Assembly (NCBI RefSeq): GCF_024814355.1
Contig: NZ_JANUXV010000002.1
Location: 248,001-312,000, forward strand
Direction of reading: 5' to 3'
Length of the DNA stretch: 64,000 bases
Origin: Gleimia sp. 6138-11-ORH1
GTDB taxonomy: Bacteria; Actinomycetota; Actinomycetes; Actinomycetales; Actinomycetaceae
Below, piece by piece: positions 56,334 to 64,000 of the stretch. The notes beneath the pieces were generated by a model that was not told the DNA's origin, searched no databases, and saw only the letters and a list, made by a program, of their open reading frames with translations. A program made the translations under genes and the position numbers. The first letter of the stretch is position 1. Each line of letters begins with the position of its first letter.

Positions 56334-57167
56334 ATGAACATTCCTCATTTACTTCTGAACACCAAGGCAACTATTCCGCAGTTTGGTTTAGGCACATACA
56401 AACTAGAAGCTGATTCTACCGCGGAAATAGTAACAAAAGCAGCACATTTGGGTTATCGCCATTTCGACACGGCACAGATGTATAAAAATGAAGCTGAGGT
56501 GGCAGCCGGAATTCGTGCTTCGGGAATTCCTCGGGAAGAATTCTTTGTTACCTCAAAGTTACTGCCGGCCAATAATCAACCTGACAAAGCTCGACGTTCT
56601 TTCAGTGAATCACTTGAACGAATGCAGTTTGATTACGTGGATCTATTTTTGATTCACTGGCCCATGCCGCATTTAGCTGATGCGGATTTTTGTGTTACTT
56701 GGCGGGTTTTAGAAGAGTTTTATGCGCAGGGTTTAGCGAAAGCAATCGGGGTTTCCAACTTCTTAAAACACCATTTGCAGCGGCTTTTAGCTGAAACTGA
56801 AGTTATTCCCGCGGTTAATCAGATTGAGTCTCACCCGCACCTGCAGTTACCTGATTTACATGAGTTCTGCGCTCAGCAAGGAATTTTGATTGAAGCCTGG
56901 TCTCCTTTAGCTAGAGGACGGGTTTTTTCAGAACCAGTTTTGCTTAAAATCGCGCAGCTGCTGGGAAAGACACCGGCGCAGGTGACGTTACGTTGGGCTT
57001 TGCAGCGGGGCGATATTGTTTTCCCTAAAACTGCTTCCCCAGAGCGTTTAGCTGAAAACCTGGATATTTTTGATTTCGAGTTATCGCCTGAGCAGATGGA
57101 GGCGATTAGTGGTTTAGATCGGGGCGAGGCCGGTCGTATAGGACCCCATCCAGATCGAATGGCTTAG
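56334..57167 (+). CDS. Aldo/keto reductase
   Basis: 277 residues, typical length. FDTAQMYKNEAEV holds the catalytic Asp and Tyr, TSKLLP the Lys, LFLIHWP the His; IGVSNF and the C-terminal NADPH-binding FPKTASPERLAENLDIF complete the family. It belongs to the 2,5-diketo-D-gluconate reductase-like group. CCGGAGG precedes the ATG. Physiological substrate unknown. Confidence 0.92.
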   Translation: MNIPHLLLNTKATIPQFGLGTYKLEADSTAEIVTKAAHLGYRHFDTAQMYKNEAEVAAGIRASGIPREEFFVTSKLLPANNQPDKARRSFSESLERMQFDYVDLFLIHWPMPHLADADFCVTWRVLEEFYAQGLAKAIGVSNFLKHHLQRLLAETEVIPAVNQIESHPHLQLPDLHEFCAQQGILIEAWSPLARGRVFSEPVLLKIAQLLGKTPAQVTLRWALQRGDIVFPKTASPERLAENLDIFDFELSPEQMEAISGLDRGEAGRIGPHPDRMA

Positions 57168-57496
57168 CACTGTCACGTTCCAGCAGGTATTCCTATCTTT
57201 CAAGTTCCAGCAGGTATTCCTATCTTTATAAGCGAGTTCTACTGTCGCTTTATTGGACGCGGTTCACGAACTAACCCCTGCTGTCTTTTATAAGCAAGTT
57301 CTACTGTCGCTTAGATAGAAAACCGAGAGCGCTTAATTGGAAAACTCGGGGCATTAAGATCGGAAAACTTAGTTAGTTAAGTGGGTGCTCGAAGGGTCTT
57401 GCAGTTTTATTTAAGTACGGATCAGCGGGGTGAGTCGATTACCAAAACATGAGACATTGCCGGTGTCTTTCTTGGGTTTGGGGTAAATTATTTCGC
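57168..57496. repeat. Gene-free spacer of direct and degenerate repeats
   Basis: GTTCCAGCAGGTATTCCTAT occurs twice in tandem (57178 and 57203), then TTATAAGCGAGTTCTACTGT and a one-base variant near 57228 and 57290. The end (57320-57380) has GGAAAAC-type units about 22 bp apart, the reverse complement of the TTTTCC units at 49169-49254. No coding potential is seen. Confidence 0.65.
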
Positions 57497-57904
57497 ATGA
57501 CTGTTAATAATTCCCTTGACTATGCCCTGGCAACGATGAATGTTAAGCACCAGGGCATCTACGCGTTCGTCTCTTTAGACGAAATTCCAGAAGGCGTAGA
57601 ACCTTTTGCTGTGGTGCGTGAATTTGAAGGCAAGACGGTAGTTTTATCCGAAGACCGCGCGATTGCAGCTGGTTTACCGGTTAATACACGGTATGTGCGA
57701 CTTTCAATTGATACTCCGCAATCTTTAGAAACGATTGGATTAGCTGCGATGATTGCCCAGAGCTTGGCGGCTCGGTCGATTATTTGCAATATTTTGGCTG
57801 GTTTCCACCGCGATCATATTTTCGTGCAGGTGGAAAAAGCAGCCGAAGCAGAAGAGATTTTGAATGACTTGAAAGAACAGGCTCGCGGCTGGTTACCTAA
57901 CTAA
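57497..57904 (+). CDS. ACT-domain protein
   Basis: 135 residues from ATG 57497. It matches the small ACT-only family: YAFVSLDEIPEGVEPFAVVRE, RYVRLSIDTPQSLETIGLAAMIAQSLA, then ICNILAGFHRDHIFVQ. ACT domains bind amino acids; no catalytic domain is attached. RBS is weak and the upstream frame is open for 16 codons. Confidence 0.78.
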   Translation: MTVNNSLDYALATMNVKHQGIYAFVSLDEIPEGVEPFAVVREFEGKTVVLSEDRAIAAGLPVNTRYVRLSIDTPQSLETIGLAAMIAQSLAARSIICNILAGFHRDHIFVQVEKAAEAEEILNDLKEQARGWLPN

Positions 57905-58454
57905 ACCAGTTCCCCATTTTCTTATTTTCCCGAGGGCGTTGCTGGAATCTTCTAGGTTCCGCGGCGCCCTCGAAATTTTGTATAACCCCAATGTCTAGCC
58001 GGCAGCTACCCACTATTTTCTTCCCAGACAGTGTAAAAATACTATTTTCAGGATTTGCGAAGAGTTTATGAAAGCTACCAAAATAGCCAAACTCAATGAA
58101 GAAACTATCTAATCGGGCTTTAGTGTCGGCTCTGCTCTTTATATCCTTCTGATTCCCCAGCTGCTTAACCTCTGCAGTGACCGCGCCAGAAACCTCTTTT
58201 AATCTAGGTTCGAAAACTCATTAAAGGGACTCGCGCTGCCCGATGGTAAGCCCGCTGCAAATAGCTGCTCGGTAAAGGCAGTTAGTTTACACTGGCGATG
58301 AACTGAAAGTTCTTTACCGCCCTACTGCCCCTGGTGAAATTCTAGTTTCCTCACCCACCTGTGGCGGTAACAGCGGGTCAGAGTATTCGACGAAAACTCC
58401 TATCGGAGATTTCGAGAAAAAGTAAAAGCGCATTAGGTTTGCTAACCTAGAAGC
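57905..58454. other. 550-bp spacer without a recognised gene
   Basis: It begins with an opposed motif B pair (57931 and 57965), which may end the ACT gene transcript. The rest has only very short open frames in all directions and no recognisable RNA or repeat. A decayed gene is possible but I cannot name one. Confidence 0.5.
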
Positions 58455-59768
58455 ATGGCAAAGGCGCATTCTGAAAAACAGGCTCTGCTGCGTTGCGCAG
58501 ACGGCACAATTAAGCAAAAGAATCTACTGACCGGCACGGAAGTGTGGACTGTTCCTGGGAGAGGACATCGGCCCCTGGCGATTCCCACCCAAGACGATTC
58601 TCCTGTAGATCATAGTCGGCACGGACACTACTGCGCCTTTTGTCACTTCCGCTACTTTGAAACTCCCCCTGAAAAAGCGCGGGTAATTTTTGATGAAGAT
58701 ACCGGGTGGAAAACTTTAGAACATGTACCAGCTTCACAGCTTTACTCCACCACCGCAGAGTTTCGGCGAATTCCCAACCTATTTGAGATTGTCTCTTACA
58801 ACTATTGGAATTTAAACTACGGGCACGTTCCCTCAGCTGAGGATTCGCAGCGGATGGCCCGTTATCTGGCTGACCCAGCTGGGTTTGAACACGTTATGCG
58901 AGTGGTTAGAGCTCGTTTAGCTGCTTCGGGTTTATCTGCTGAAGAGTTAGCTGACATGCCTGACGGGGCACTTTTGCCACATGCTACGGGGTTCTTCAGT
59001 GGCGGTCACGACGTGATTATCGCTAAGAATCATTACATTCCAGATGCGGAAAATAAGTCTCAACTGGCGTCCTCGGGAACTCTCAGCGCCGATGCCCACT
59101 TTCAATACATGCAGTTCACGGCGCAAACCATGCAGGATCTCTATCAGCTTAATGAGCACGTGAAATATGTAGCGTGTTTCCAAAACTGGTTGAAACCTGC
59201 GGGGGCTTCTTTTGACCACTTGCATAAGCAGGCGGTGGCGATTGATGAAACACCGGTGCAAATCGAAGCTGAGCTTGAACGCCTCCGGATTGATCGAGAA
59301 ATCTATGATGGGATTATTAGCTTAGCTGCCACCCGGAAACTTCTTTTGGCGCAAAATGAACACGCTGTAGCCCTTGCTGGGATTGGGCACAGGTTCCCAT
59401 CAATCGCGATTTGGCCGCTGGGGCCAGCATACAACCCATGGGAAGCTACTCCCGAGCAGATGCGCGGAGTTTCCGATTTAGTACACGCCATGCATGCGGC
59501 TACGGGGGCGGAAGTGCCGTGTAATGAAGAGTGGTATCACCGTCCACCGTCAGTGGCATCTCCAATGCGTTGGCGGCTGCTGATTAAGTGGCGGATTTCC
59601 ACGTTAGCTGGTTTCGAGGGCGGGACTCGCATCTACCTGAATACCATCAACCCCTGGCAGGTCCGTGATCGAGTGCTCCCCAAACTATACGAGCTACGTG
59701 AAGCTGGTTTAATTGCCCCGATGCAACTGGGCGACGAATGTCGGATTACCCCGAAAGACCTTCGCTAA
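58455..59768 (+). CDS. DUF4921-family protein, GalT/HIT-like
   Basis: 437 residues. HYCAFCHFRYFETPPEK provides a CxxC and HxxxxC zinc-type site as in GalT, and GASFDHLHKQAVAID resembles the HxHxQ catalytic loop of HIT/GalT nucleotidyltransferases. It matches the actinobacterial DUF4921 group. A nucleotide-sugar transferase role is inference. It is followed by five tandem motif A copies. Confidence 0.75.
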   Translation: MAKAHSEKQALLRCADGTIKQKNLLTGTEVWTVPGRGHRPLAIPTQDDSPVDHSRHGHYCAFCHFRYFETPPEKARVIFDEDTGWKTLEHVPASQLYSTTAEFRRIPNLFEIVSYNYWNLNYGHVPSAEDSQRMARYLADPAGFEHVMRVVRARLAASGLSAEELADMPDGALLPHATGFFSGGHDVIIAKNHYIPDAENKSQLASSGTLSADAHFQYMQFTAQTMQDLYQLNEHVKYVACFQNWLKPAGASFDHLHKQAVAIDETPVQIEAELERLRIDREIYDGIISLAATRKLLLAQNEHAVALAGIGHRFPSIAIWPLGPAYNPWEATPEQMRGVSDLVHAMHAATGAEVPCNEEWYHRPPSVASPMRWRLLIKWRISTLAGFEGGTRIYLNTINPWQVRDRVLPKLYELREAGLIAPMQLGDECRITPKDLR

Positions 59769-59780
59769 AACCCTCCCCCA

Positions 59781-59945
59781 AAGGTACGTGCTTGCGTTTT
59801 ACCCAAAGGTACGTGCTTGCGTTTTGCCCAAAGATACGTGCTTGCGTTTGCCCAAAGGTACGTGCTTGCGTTTTACCAAAGGTACGTGCTTGCGTTTTCC
59901 ATAAGTGATTTCAGTGAAAATAAGCTATTTCAGCAAGCACGTACC
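59781..59945. repeat. Five tandem motif A copies (24-25 bp period) closed by one inverted copy
   Basis: Cores at 59783, 59808, 59833, 59857 and 59881, each AAAGGTACGTGCTTGCGTTT followed by a few bases (third copy GATACGT); an inverted AAGCACGTACCTT lies at 59937. Any one of the direct copies could pair with the inverted copy. Confidence 0.9.
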
Positions 59946-59971
59946 TTAATAAAACCGGTACAGTAGTGCTT

Positions 59972-60646
59972 ATGCAAAATCTACCGAAAGTACATTTTTC
60001 TAAAACCATGGGATTTGCCCTCCCTCCAATAGTTCTTTTCACCCTGGCTTCCCTTGGTTTTTATTTAAAAGAGATTTCTTTTCACGAAACAGAAATCCAT
60101 GTTTCTCAGCATCTTACCCAGCTTAACTGGCCGATCCTGGACGCATTCACTCTAACTATCGCTCATGGTTTTGCACCGCTTAGCGCAACTATCATCACGC
60201 TTATAGTTGCCACCTGGTTGGGATACAAGCAGGGAACCTTTACCGGAATTTACTTCGCTTGGCTAGTCCTTTGGGGGTGGCTGGGTGCTGCCTTAATTAA
60301 GCCGATTGTAGGCCGCCCTCGGCCAAATGCGGAACTCTTATTTGACCCACTTGCCCCGGCCGAGGGATTCCTATCTTTCCCCTCTGGACACACGGCATTT
60401 GCAGTGGGCTTTTTCGTTTCTTTAACGCTTTTTCTGGTACGGATTGAAAATCGGCGTTGGGGTTTGATCTGGGCGTACTTGGCAGCTGTGGCAGTTGCCT
60501 TTTCCCGCGTCTACGTGGGCGCCCATTTCGTAACTGACACGTTAGCTGCCATCATAGCTGGCAGTATGGGAGTTCTTTTCGCCGCCACACTAGCGCAAAC
60601 TCTGTTTCACCACATCCCGTTACAAAGAGCCCTCACTACCGAATAA
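59972..60646 (+). CDS. PAP2-family membrane phosphatase
   Basis: 224 residues with about six membrane helices. The three PAP2 motifs are KPIVGRPRPN, PSGHT (near 148) and SRVYVGAHFVTD. It dephosphorylates a lipid phosphate such as undecaprenyl pyrophosphate or phosphatidate; which is unclear. ATG 59972 is used; RBS is weak. A motif B copy lies in the first PAP2 motif (GRPRP). Confidence 0.88.
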   Translation: MQNLPKVHFSKTMGFALPPIVLFTLASLGFYLKEISFHETEIHVSQHLTQLNWPILDAFTLTIAHGFAPLSATIITLIVATWLGYKQGTFTGIYFAWLVLWGWLGAALIKPIVGRPRPNAELLFDPLAPAEGFLSFPSGHTAFAVGFFVSLTLFLVRIENRRWGLIWAYLAAVAVAFSRVYVGAHFVTDTLAAIIAGSMGVLFAATLAQTLFHHIPLQRALTTE

Positions 60647-60745
60647 ACAGGGTACTTACCACCGGCCGAAGAGCAGCTTCTGAAGGCACGTGCTTTAGAA
60701 ATTACCTAGCTTTCTTAAAGATTTACTCAACTTCTAAAAAATCGG

Positions 60746-61657
60746 CTAGCTTTCTAAAGTGCGTTCTCTTCCTTTGAACATTCCGCGTACTCCGTGCGGC
60801 GAAAACAGGTAAACTACCATGAATACAGCCCCGTGAGTAACTACAACCGTGGCGCCAGAAGCAGCATTAAACCAGTAGGAAAAGTAAATCCCCAAAGTTA
60901 CGGAAACTGCTGATACTAAAGGTGAGAGTAATAGCATTCGGTTAAAGCTGTTAGTCAGCAAGAATGCGGTGGCACCGGGAATGATTAAAAGAGCGACGAT
61001 TAGGATTGCGCCAACTGCTTGCATTGCAACTACTACGGTGATTGCCAACGCGGTAAGTAAAAGGGTGGCCAGGCGTTTGGTGGAAAGCCCAATGGCGGCC
61101 GCATGGGTGGGGTCGAATGCGAATAAGGTTAGGTCGCGTCGTTTAAGAATCACGACGATACCGGCAATGGGAGCAAGGACTACGACTTGCCAAAGATCCG
61201 CTTGGGTGATTCCTAATAGGTCACCGAAAATGATGTGCTGTAAGTCGATGTGACTGGGGTAAACGGAAATTAGCATGAGGCCGAAGGCAAACATGGTGGT
61301 GAAGATAACCCCAATTGCCGTGTCTTCTTTAATGCGTGAGGTTGAGCGAACTACGGCGATTAGTCCCACGCAAACCAGGGCCGCTAAAAATGCGCCCAAG
61401 CTAAAGGGCATGCCGATAATGTAGGCGATGACGATCCCGGGAACTACCGCGTGAGAGAGCGCGTCCCCCATTAGTGACCAGCCTACCAGCACCAGCCAGC
61501 ACGAGAGAATAGCACAAACAACTGCGGCTAAAAGAGTAACGATGAAACCACGTACCATGAATTGGTGGGTCCACATTTCCCCGAAGGTTTCCCACAGCCA
61601 GTTGGCAATAAGTGGGCTGGGGTGCGTTAGTTGCATTAGATTTCCGAGGGCGCTCAT
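60746..61657 (-). CDS. Metal ABC transporter permease (MntB/ZnuB family)
   Basis: 303 residues with about eight membrane helices; AVVCAILSCWLVLVGWSLMGDALSHAVVPGIVIAY is the ABC-3 signature. It overlaps the ATPase stop by 4 nt. The first codons (ATG AGC GCC CTC GGA) are a motif B copy. With the Mn-type binding protein upstream it should import manganese. Confidence 0.9.
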   Translation of the reverse strand: MSALGNLMQLTHPSPLIANWLWETFGEMWTHQFMVRGFIVTLLAAVVCAILSCWLVLVGWSLMGDALSHAVVPGIVIAYIIGMPFSLGAFLAALVCVGLIAVVRSTSRIKEDTAIGVIFTTMFAFGLMLISVYPSHIDLQHIIFGDLLGITQADLWQVVVLAPIAGIVVILKRRDLTLFAFDPTHAAAIGLSTKRLATLLLTALAITVVVAMQAVGAILIVALLIIPGATAFLLTNSFNRMLLLSPLVSAVSVTLGIYFSYWFNAASGATVVVTHGAVFMVVYLFSPHGVRGMFKGRERTLES

Positions 61658-62424
61658 GCTAATCCTCCCAGGGCAATTTGGGCGCTGCGCGCGGTACTTT
61701 CCGTGAAAGCGGCAAGTAGGTGTTCAGGGGTTAGAGTTTCAGTTGGTTTACCCACTTTAAGGATCCGGCGGTTTATTAGGGCTACTTTATGAGCGAATTT
61801 TGGTACGGCGGTTAGGTCGTGGGTTGAAACTAGCAAGGTGGTATTTTGTTCTGCCAGTTCAGAGATAAGATCCGTGATGGCATGTTCTGAGGTGTAGTCT
61901 ACTCCAGCGAAGGGTTCGTCTAAGAGCATTAGTTTTGCTCCTTGGGCCAGGGCACGGGCTACGAATGCGCGTTTTCTTTGTCCTCCGGATAGGGCACCAA
62001 TGGGGCGTTTGCTTAGTTCTTTCAGTCCGATTGATTCGATGGCTTCTTGGACTGCTTCGCGATCTGCTGCGCGCGGGCGTCTGAGGGGTCCCATGAAGCA
62101 GTAGCGTCCCATCATAACTACTTCTTCAACGCTGAGGGGGAAGTGGTGGTCGATGTCTTCATTTTGAGGAACGTAGCCCACCAGCCCTGCTTTTCTGGCT
62201 GTTAAACTATCCTGACCACAGATGGTTATTTTGCCTTGGCTGGTGGCTACGATCCCCATGATTGATTTGAAGAAGGTGGATTTTCCTGAACCGTTCATGC
62301 CGATGAGGGCGCAGACTTCGCCGGAGCTTAGTTGTAGGCTTGCTCCGGTGAGGGCTTTAACTTGCCCGTATGATGCGTGGAGGTTTTCGGCATTTAAAAC
62401 CAGTGCAGAGGTATTTGTTTCCAA
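61654..62424 (-). CDS. Metal ABC transporter ATPase
   Basis: 256 residues: Walker A GMNGSGKST, Q-loop VPQNEDID typical of zinc/manganese importers, signature LSGGQRKR, Walker B LMLLDEPF and STHDLT. It overlaps the permease start and is separated from the binding-protein gene by 157 bp with a motif A hairpin. Confidence 0.92.
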   Translation of the reverse strand: METNTSALVLNAENLHASYGQVKALTGASLQLSSGEVCALIGMNGSGKSTFFKSIMGIVATSQGKITICGQDSLTARKAGLVGYVPQNEDIDHHFPLSVEEVVMMGRYCFMGPLRRPRAADREAVQEAIESIGLKELSKRPIGALSGGQRKRAFVARALAQGAKLMLLDEPFAGVDYTSEHAITDLISELAEQNTTLLVSTHDLTAVPKFAHKVALINRRILKVGKPTETLTPEHLLAAFTESTARSAQIALGGLA

Positions 62425-62446
62425 GGTTCTTCTTCACTTTTTATTG

Positions 62447-62549
62447 ATGTACCTTTGGTTTTTGTTAAGGTACGTGCTTGTGTTTTAGGCAATGACGTAC
62501 CTTAGGTAGGAAATTTTAAGTGTTTCCTTTACCTAAGGTACGTCATTGC
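62447..62549. repeat. Motif A cluster with a 20-bp perfect inverted pair inside the metal-transport operon
   Basis: Reverse copy at 62447, forward copy at 62469, then GCAATGACGTACCTTAGGTA (62489-62508) and its exact complement (62530-62549), loop 21 nt. It lies between the binding-protein and ATPase genes and could uncouple their expression. Confidence 0.85.
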
Positions 62550-62581
62550 ACTTTTCTTTAATTTTACTTAGGTTAGTCTAC

Positions 62582-63511
62582 TTACTTAGCTGTTTTAGTT
62601 AGCCCTTTAGCAATCCGTTCAGCGTCGAAAGTAAGCAGGTCTAGGAAGGTAGGAGCGTCCCCATCTGGACCGGTGAGAGAGTCAACGTAGAGTTCACCAC
62701 CGAAATTAACTCCGGTAGATTCTACGATTGGCTGCATTTTGTCTCCCACGGTTGATTCGCAGAATACAGATGGAACTTGGTTATCTTTTAGGAATGCTTC
62801 CAGATCGGCGATACGCTTTGGAGTTAGCGCACCTTCAGCGTTTACTGCCCACAGGTATTTTTCGGTTAAACCAGTGTCGCGAGCCAGGTAAGAGAAAGCT
62901 CCTTCACAGGTGACCAGGGCTCGCTGGTTTTCTGGAATCTGGTTGATGGCATCCTTTAGCTTGGTGTCTACGGCTGCGAGTTTAGCTTTGTAGGTTTCAC
63001 CGTTCTTTTCGTAGTCTGCCTTATGTTCTGGATCCAGTTCAGAGAAGGCTTTAACTATGTTGTCTACGTAGGTTTGCGCAGCGGTTGGTGACATCCAGGC
63101 GTGTGGGTTTGGTTTGCCTTCGTATTCACCTTCGGCAATTGGAATAGGGGTGATTCCTTCAGTGAGGACGGCAGTTTTCGCCTCAGTGTTTGCCACAAAC
63201 TTTTCGAACCAGCGTTCTAAGCCCATGCCGTTGTTGAGGATTAGCTTAACGCCTTCAGCTTTTTTAATATCTGCTGGGGTTGGCTGGTAATCGTGAATTT
63301 CTGCATCTGGTTCGGTGATGGATTGTACGTCCAGGTGTTCTCCGGCAACATTTTGTGCCATATCCGCTAGGACGGTGAAGGTGGTGAGAACTTTTGGTTT
63401 CTCAGTTGCAGTTGGCTGAGTTTTATCAGCGGTTTGACCACAGGCAGAAAGAGCTAGGGCGCAAGCTGCCACGGTCGCGGTAATTGCGGTAATCATTTTA
63501 TTCTTTGCCAT
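62582..63511 (-). CDS. Metal-binding lipoprotein of ABC transporter, Mn-type (PsaA/MntC family)
   Basis: 309 residues with lipobox LSAC (C24). Metal ligands line up as H73 (EIHDYQP), H137 (NPHAW), E203 (TCEGAFSYL) and D277 (YVDSL). The Glu at the third position is the Mn/Fe-type signature (PsaA, MntC), where zinc proteins have His. First gene of a minus-strand operon with ATPase and permease. Mn2+ would also serve the class Ib NrdF at 32961. Confidence 0.92.
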   Translation of the reverse strand: MAKNKMITAITATVAACALALSACGQTADKTQPTATEKPKVLTTFTVLADMAQNVAGEHLDVQSITEPDAEIHDYQPTPADIKKAEGVKLILNNGMGLERWFEKFVANTEAKTAVLTEGITPIPIAEGEYEGKPNPHAWMSPTAAQTYVDNIVKAFSELDPEHKADYEKNGETYKAKLAAVDTKLKDAINQIPENQRALVTCEGAFSYLARDTGLTEKYLWAVNAEGALTPKRIADLEAFLKDNQVPSVFCESTVGDKMQPIVESTGVNFGGELYVDSLTGPDGDAPTFLDLLTFDAERIAKGLTKTAK

Positions 63512-63830
63512 GCCACAATCATAAACTTCGGGTTCCCGAAAAGTCTAGTTCGTAAGCCCTGTATAAGTGGGTGGGTTTTTCACCTTTTCTTTTCTACCAA
63601 ACCGCCCGAAAGTCGCCTTCTACAAACCCTCATCCTTTAATCAGCAACAAAATAGATAGATAACGTTTTTGCAACAAAAACTTTGAAATAAAAGTTACAT
63701 GGCTTCTTAACTACTCTTAACAAGCAGCCACTTCTTCCTTTAGACAGAACCATTAAAGAGCTAAATTTAGCGGAAAAGTTTGCACTTCCTGTAGTAAAAT
63801 TAACTTCCAACAAGCGCCCTTGGAGACAAA
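63512..63830. other. Divergent promoter region of the metal transporter, with a small dyad
   Basis: AT-rich, 319 bp. AACTTT-N6-AAAGTT at 63679-63696 is the only symmetric element seen and could be an operator for a metal regulator. No motif A or B copy occurs. Confidence 0.4.
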
Positions 63831-64000
63831 ATGCCTACTAACCCAAAACCTGCTAATGAAAAACCAAAAATGCAACCCTTTTACTTTCTTCTGGCAATCC
63901 TACTTTTCGTAGCCATTGCGCTGGGAGTGTCGGTATGGAACTGGGGTAAAAACCTGAACTACTGGGGAACTCCAGCAAGTTTGCAAACCCTCTTAGACGA
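63831..64000 (+). CDS. N-terminal fragment of a membrane protein, cut by window edge
   Basis: ATG 63831 follows TTGGAGAC. About 56 codons are visible: a polar Pro/Lys/Asn-rich start of 15 residues, one hydrophobic helix (FYFLLAILLFVAIALGVSV), then WNWGKNLNYWGTPASLQTLL. The rest is outside. Not identified. Confidence 0.65.
   Translation, partial: MPTNPKPANEKPKMQPFYFLLAILLFVAIALGVSVWNWGKNLNYWGTPASLQTLLD

Noticed and set aside
59781-59945. CRISPR array
   Set aside because: Units are only 24-25 bp end to end with no unique spacers, and no cas genes are present; it is a tandem array of motif A.

Overview
The window looks like a chromosomal segment of a moderately low-GC actinobacterium, most plausibly family Actinomycetaceae (Gleimia, Varibaculum or Actinomyces type). 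The signs are an HspR-controlled dnaK-grpE-dnaJ-hspR operon with HAIR boxes, a DasR-like GntR regulator with near-consensus dre operators, an LPKTG sortase substrate, a class Ib NrdF and several actinobacterial protein families. Genus assignment is inference. No rRNA, tRNA, CRISPR array, transposase or phage gene was recognised.

Layout. 1-14.8 kb: a cut anaerobic sulfatase maturase, a 2370-residue LPXTG surface protein, a Cys-type sulfatase, an SsuABC/TauABC-like ABC transporter, a ROK regulator and a TauE/SafE exporter. Together they suggest scavenging of sulfated host glycans or organosulfur compounds. 14.8-24.5 kb: class II aldolase, SpoU methyltransferase, YbjQ, a glycosyltransferase, a split GlcNAc-type PTS (EIIA, two EIIB, EI, no EIIC) with a DasR-like regulator, a NagD-like phosphatase and PyrE. 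24.7-33.9 kb: short-chain dehydrogenase, exonuclease III, beta-lactamase-fold hydrolase, ClpB, a CapD-like/tyrosine-phosphatase/lysozyme-like operon and NrdF. 34.2-42.4 kb: a nuclease-fold protein, an RNase H-proline iminopeptidase fusion, oligopeptidase B and MgtC. 42.5-46.7 kb: chaperone operon. 46.9-57.9 kb: a PurD-PurC fusion, LysE exporter, GNAT, M18 aminopeptidase, a zinc-type ArsR regulator beside a histidine-rich protein, an AspT-like transporter, an S4 protein, an aldo/keto reductase and an ACT protein. 58.5-64 kb: a DUF4921 protein, PAP2 phosphatase, a Mn-type ABC transporter and a cut membrane protein.

The most unusual feature is two short interspersed motifs spread over almost the whole window. 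Motif A (consensus about AAGGTACRTNNTTG) occurs about 80 times on both strands: in genes, in tandem arrays of 4-5 copies and as perfect inverted pairs forming hairpins after genes. Motif B (CGAGGGCG, usually TTTTCCGAGGGCG) occurs about 33 times, evenly split between strands. They overlap or touch at several places. This resembles the DNA uptake sequences of Neisseria and Pasteurellaceae, which are not established for actinobacteria. The first 12.7 kb is nearly free of motif A, which may mark more recent acquisition.

Several start codons were moved inward from the longest open frame where a ribosome-binding site or family length supported it (aldolase, EI, oligopeptidase B, the PQ-rich membrane protein, GNAT and others).
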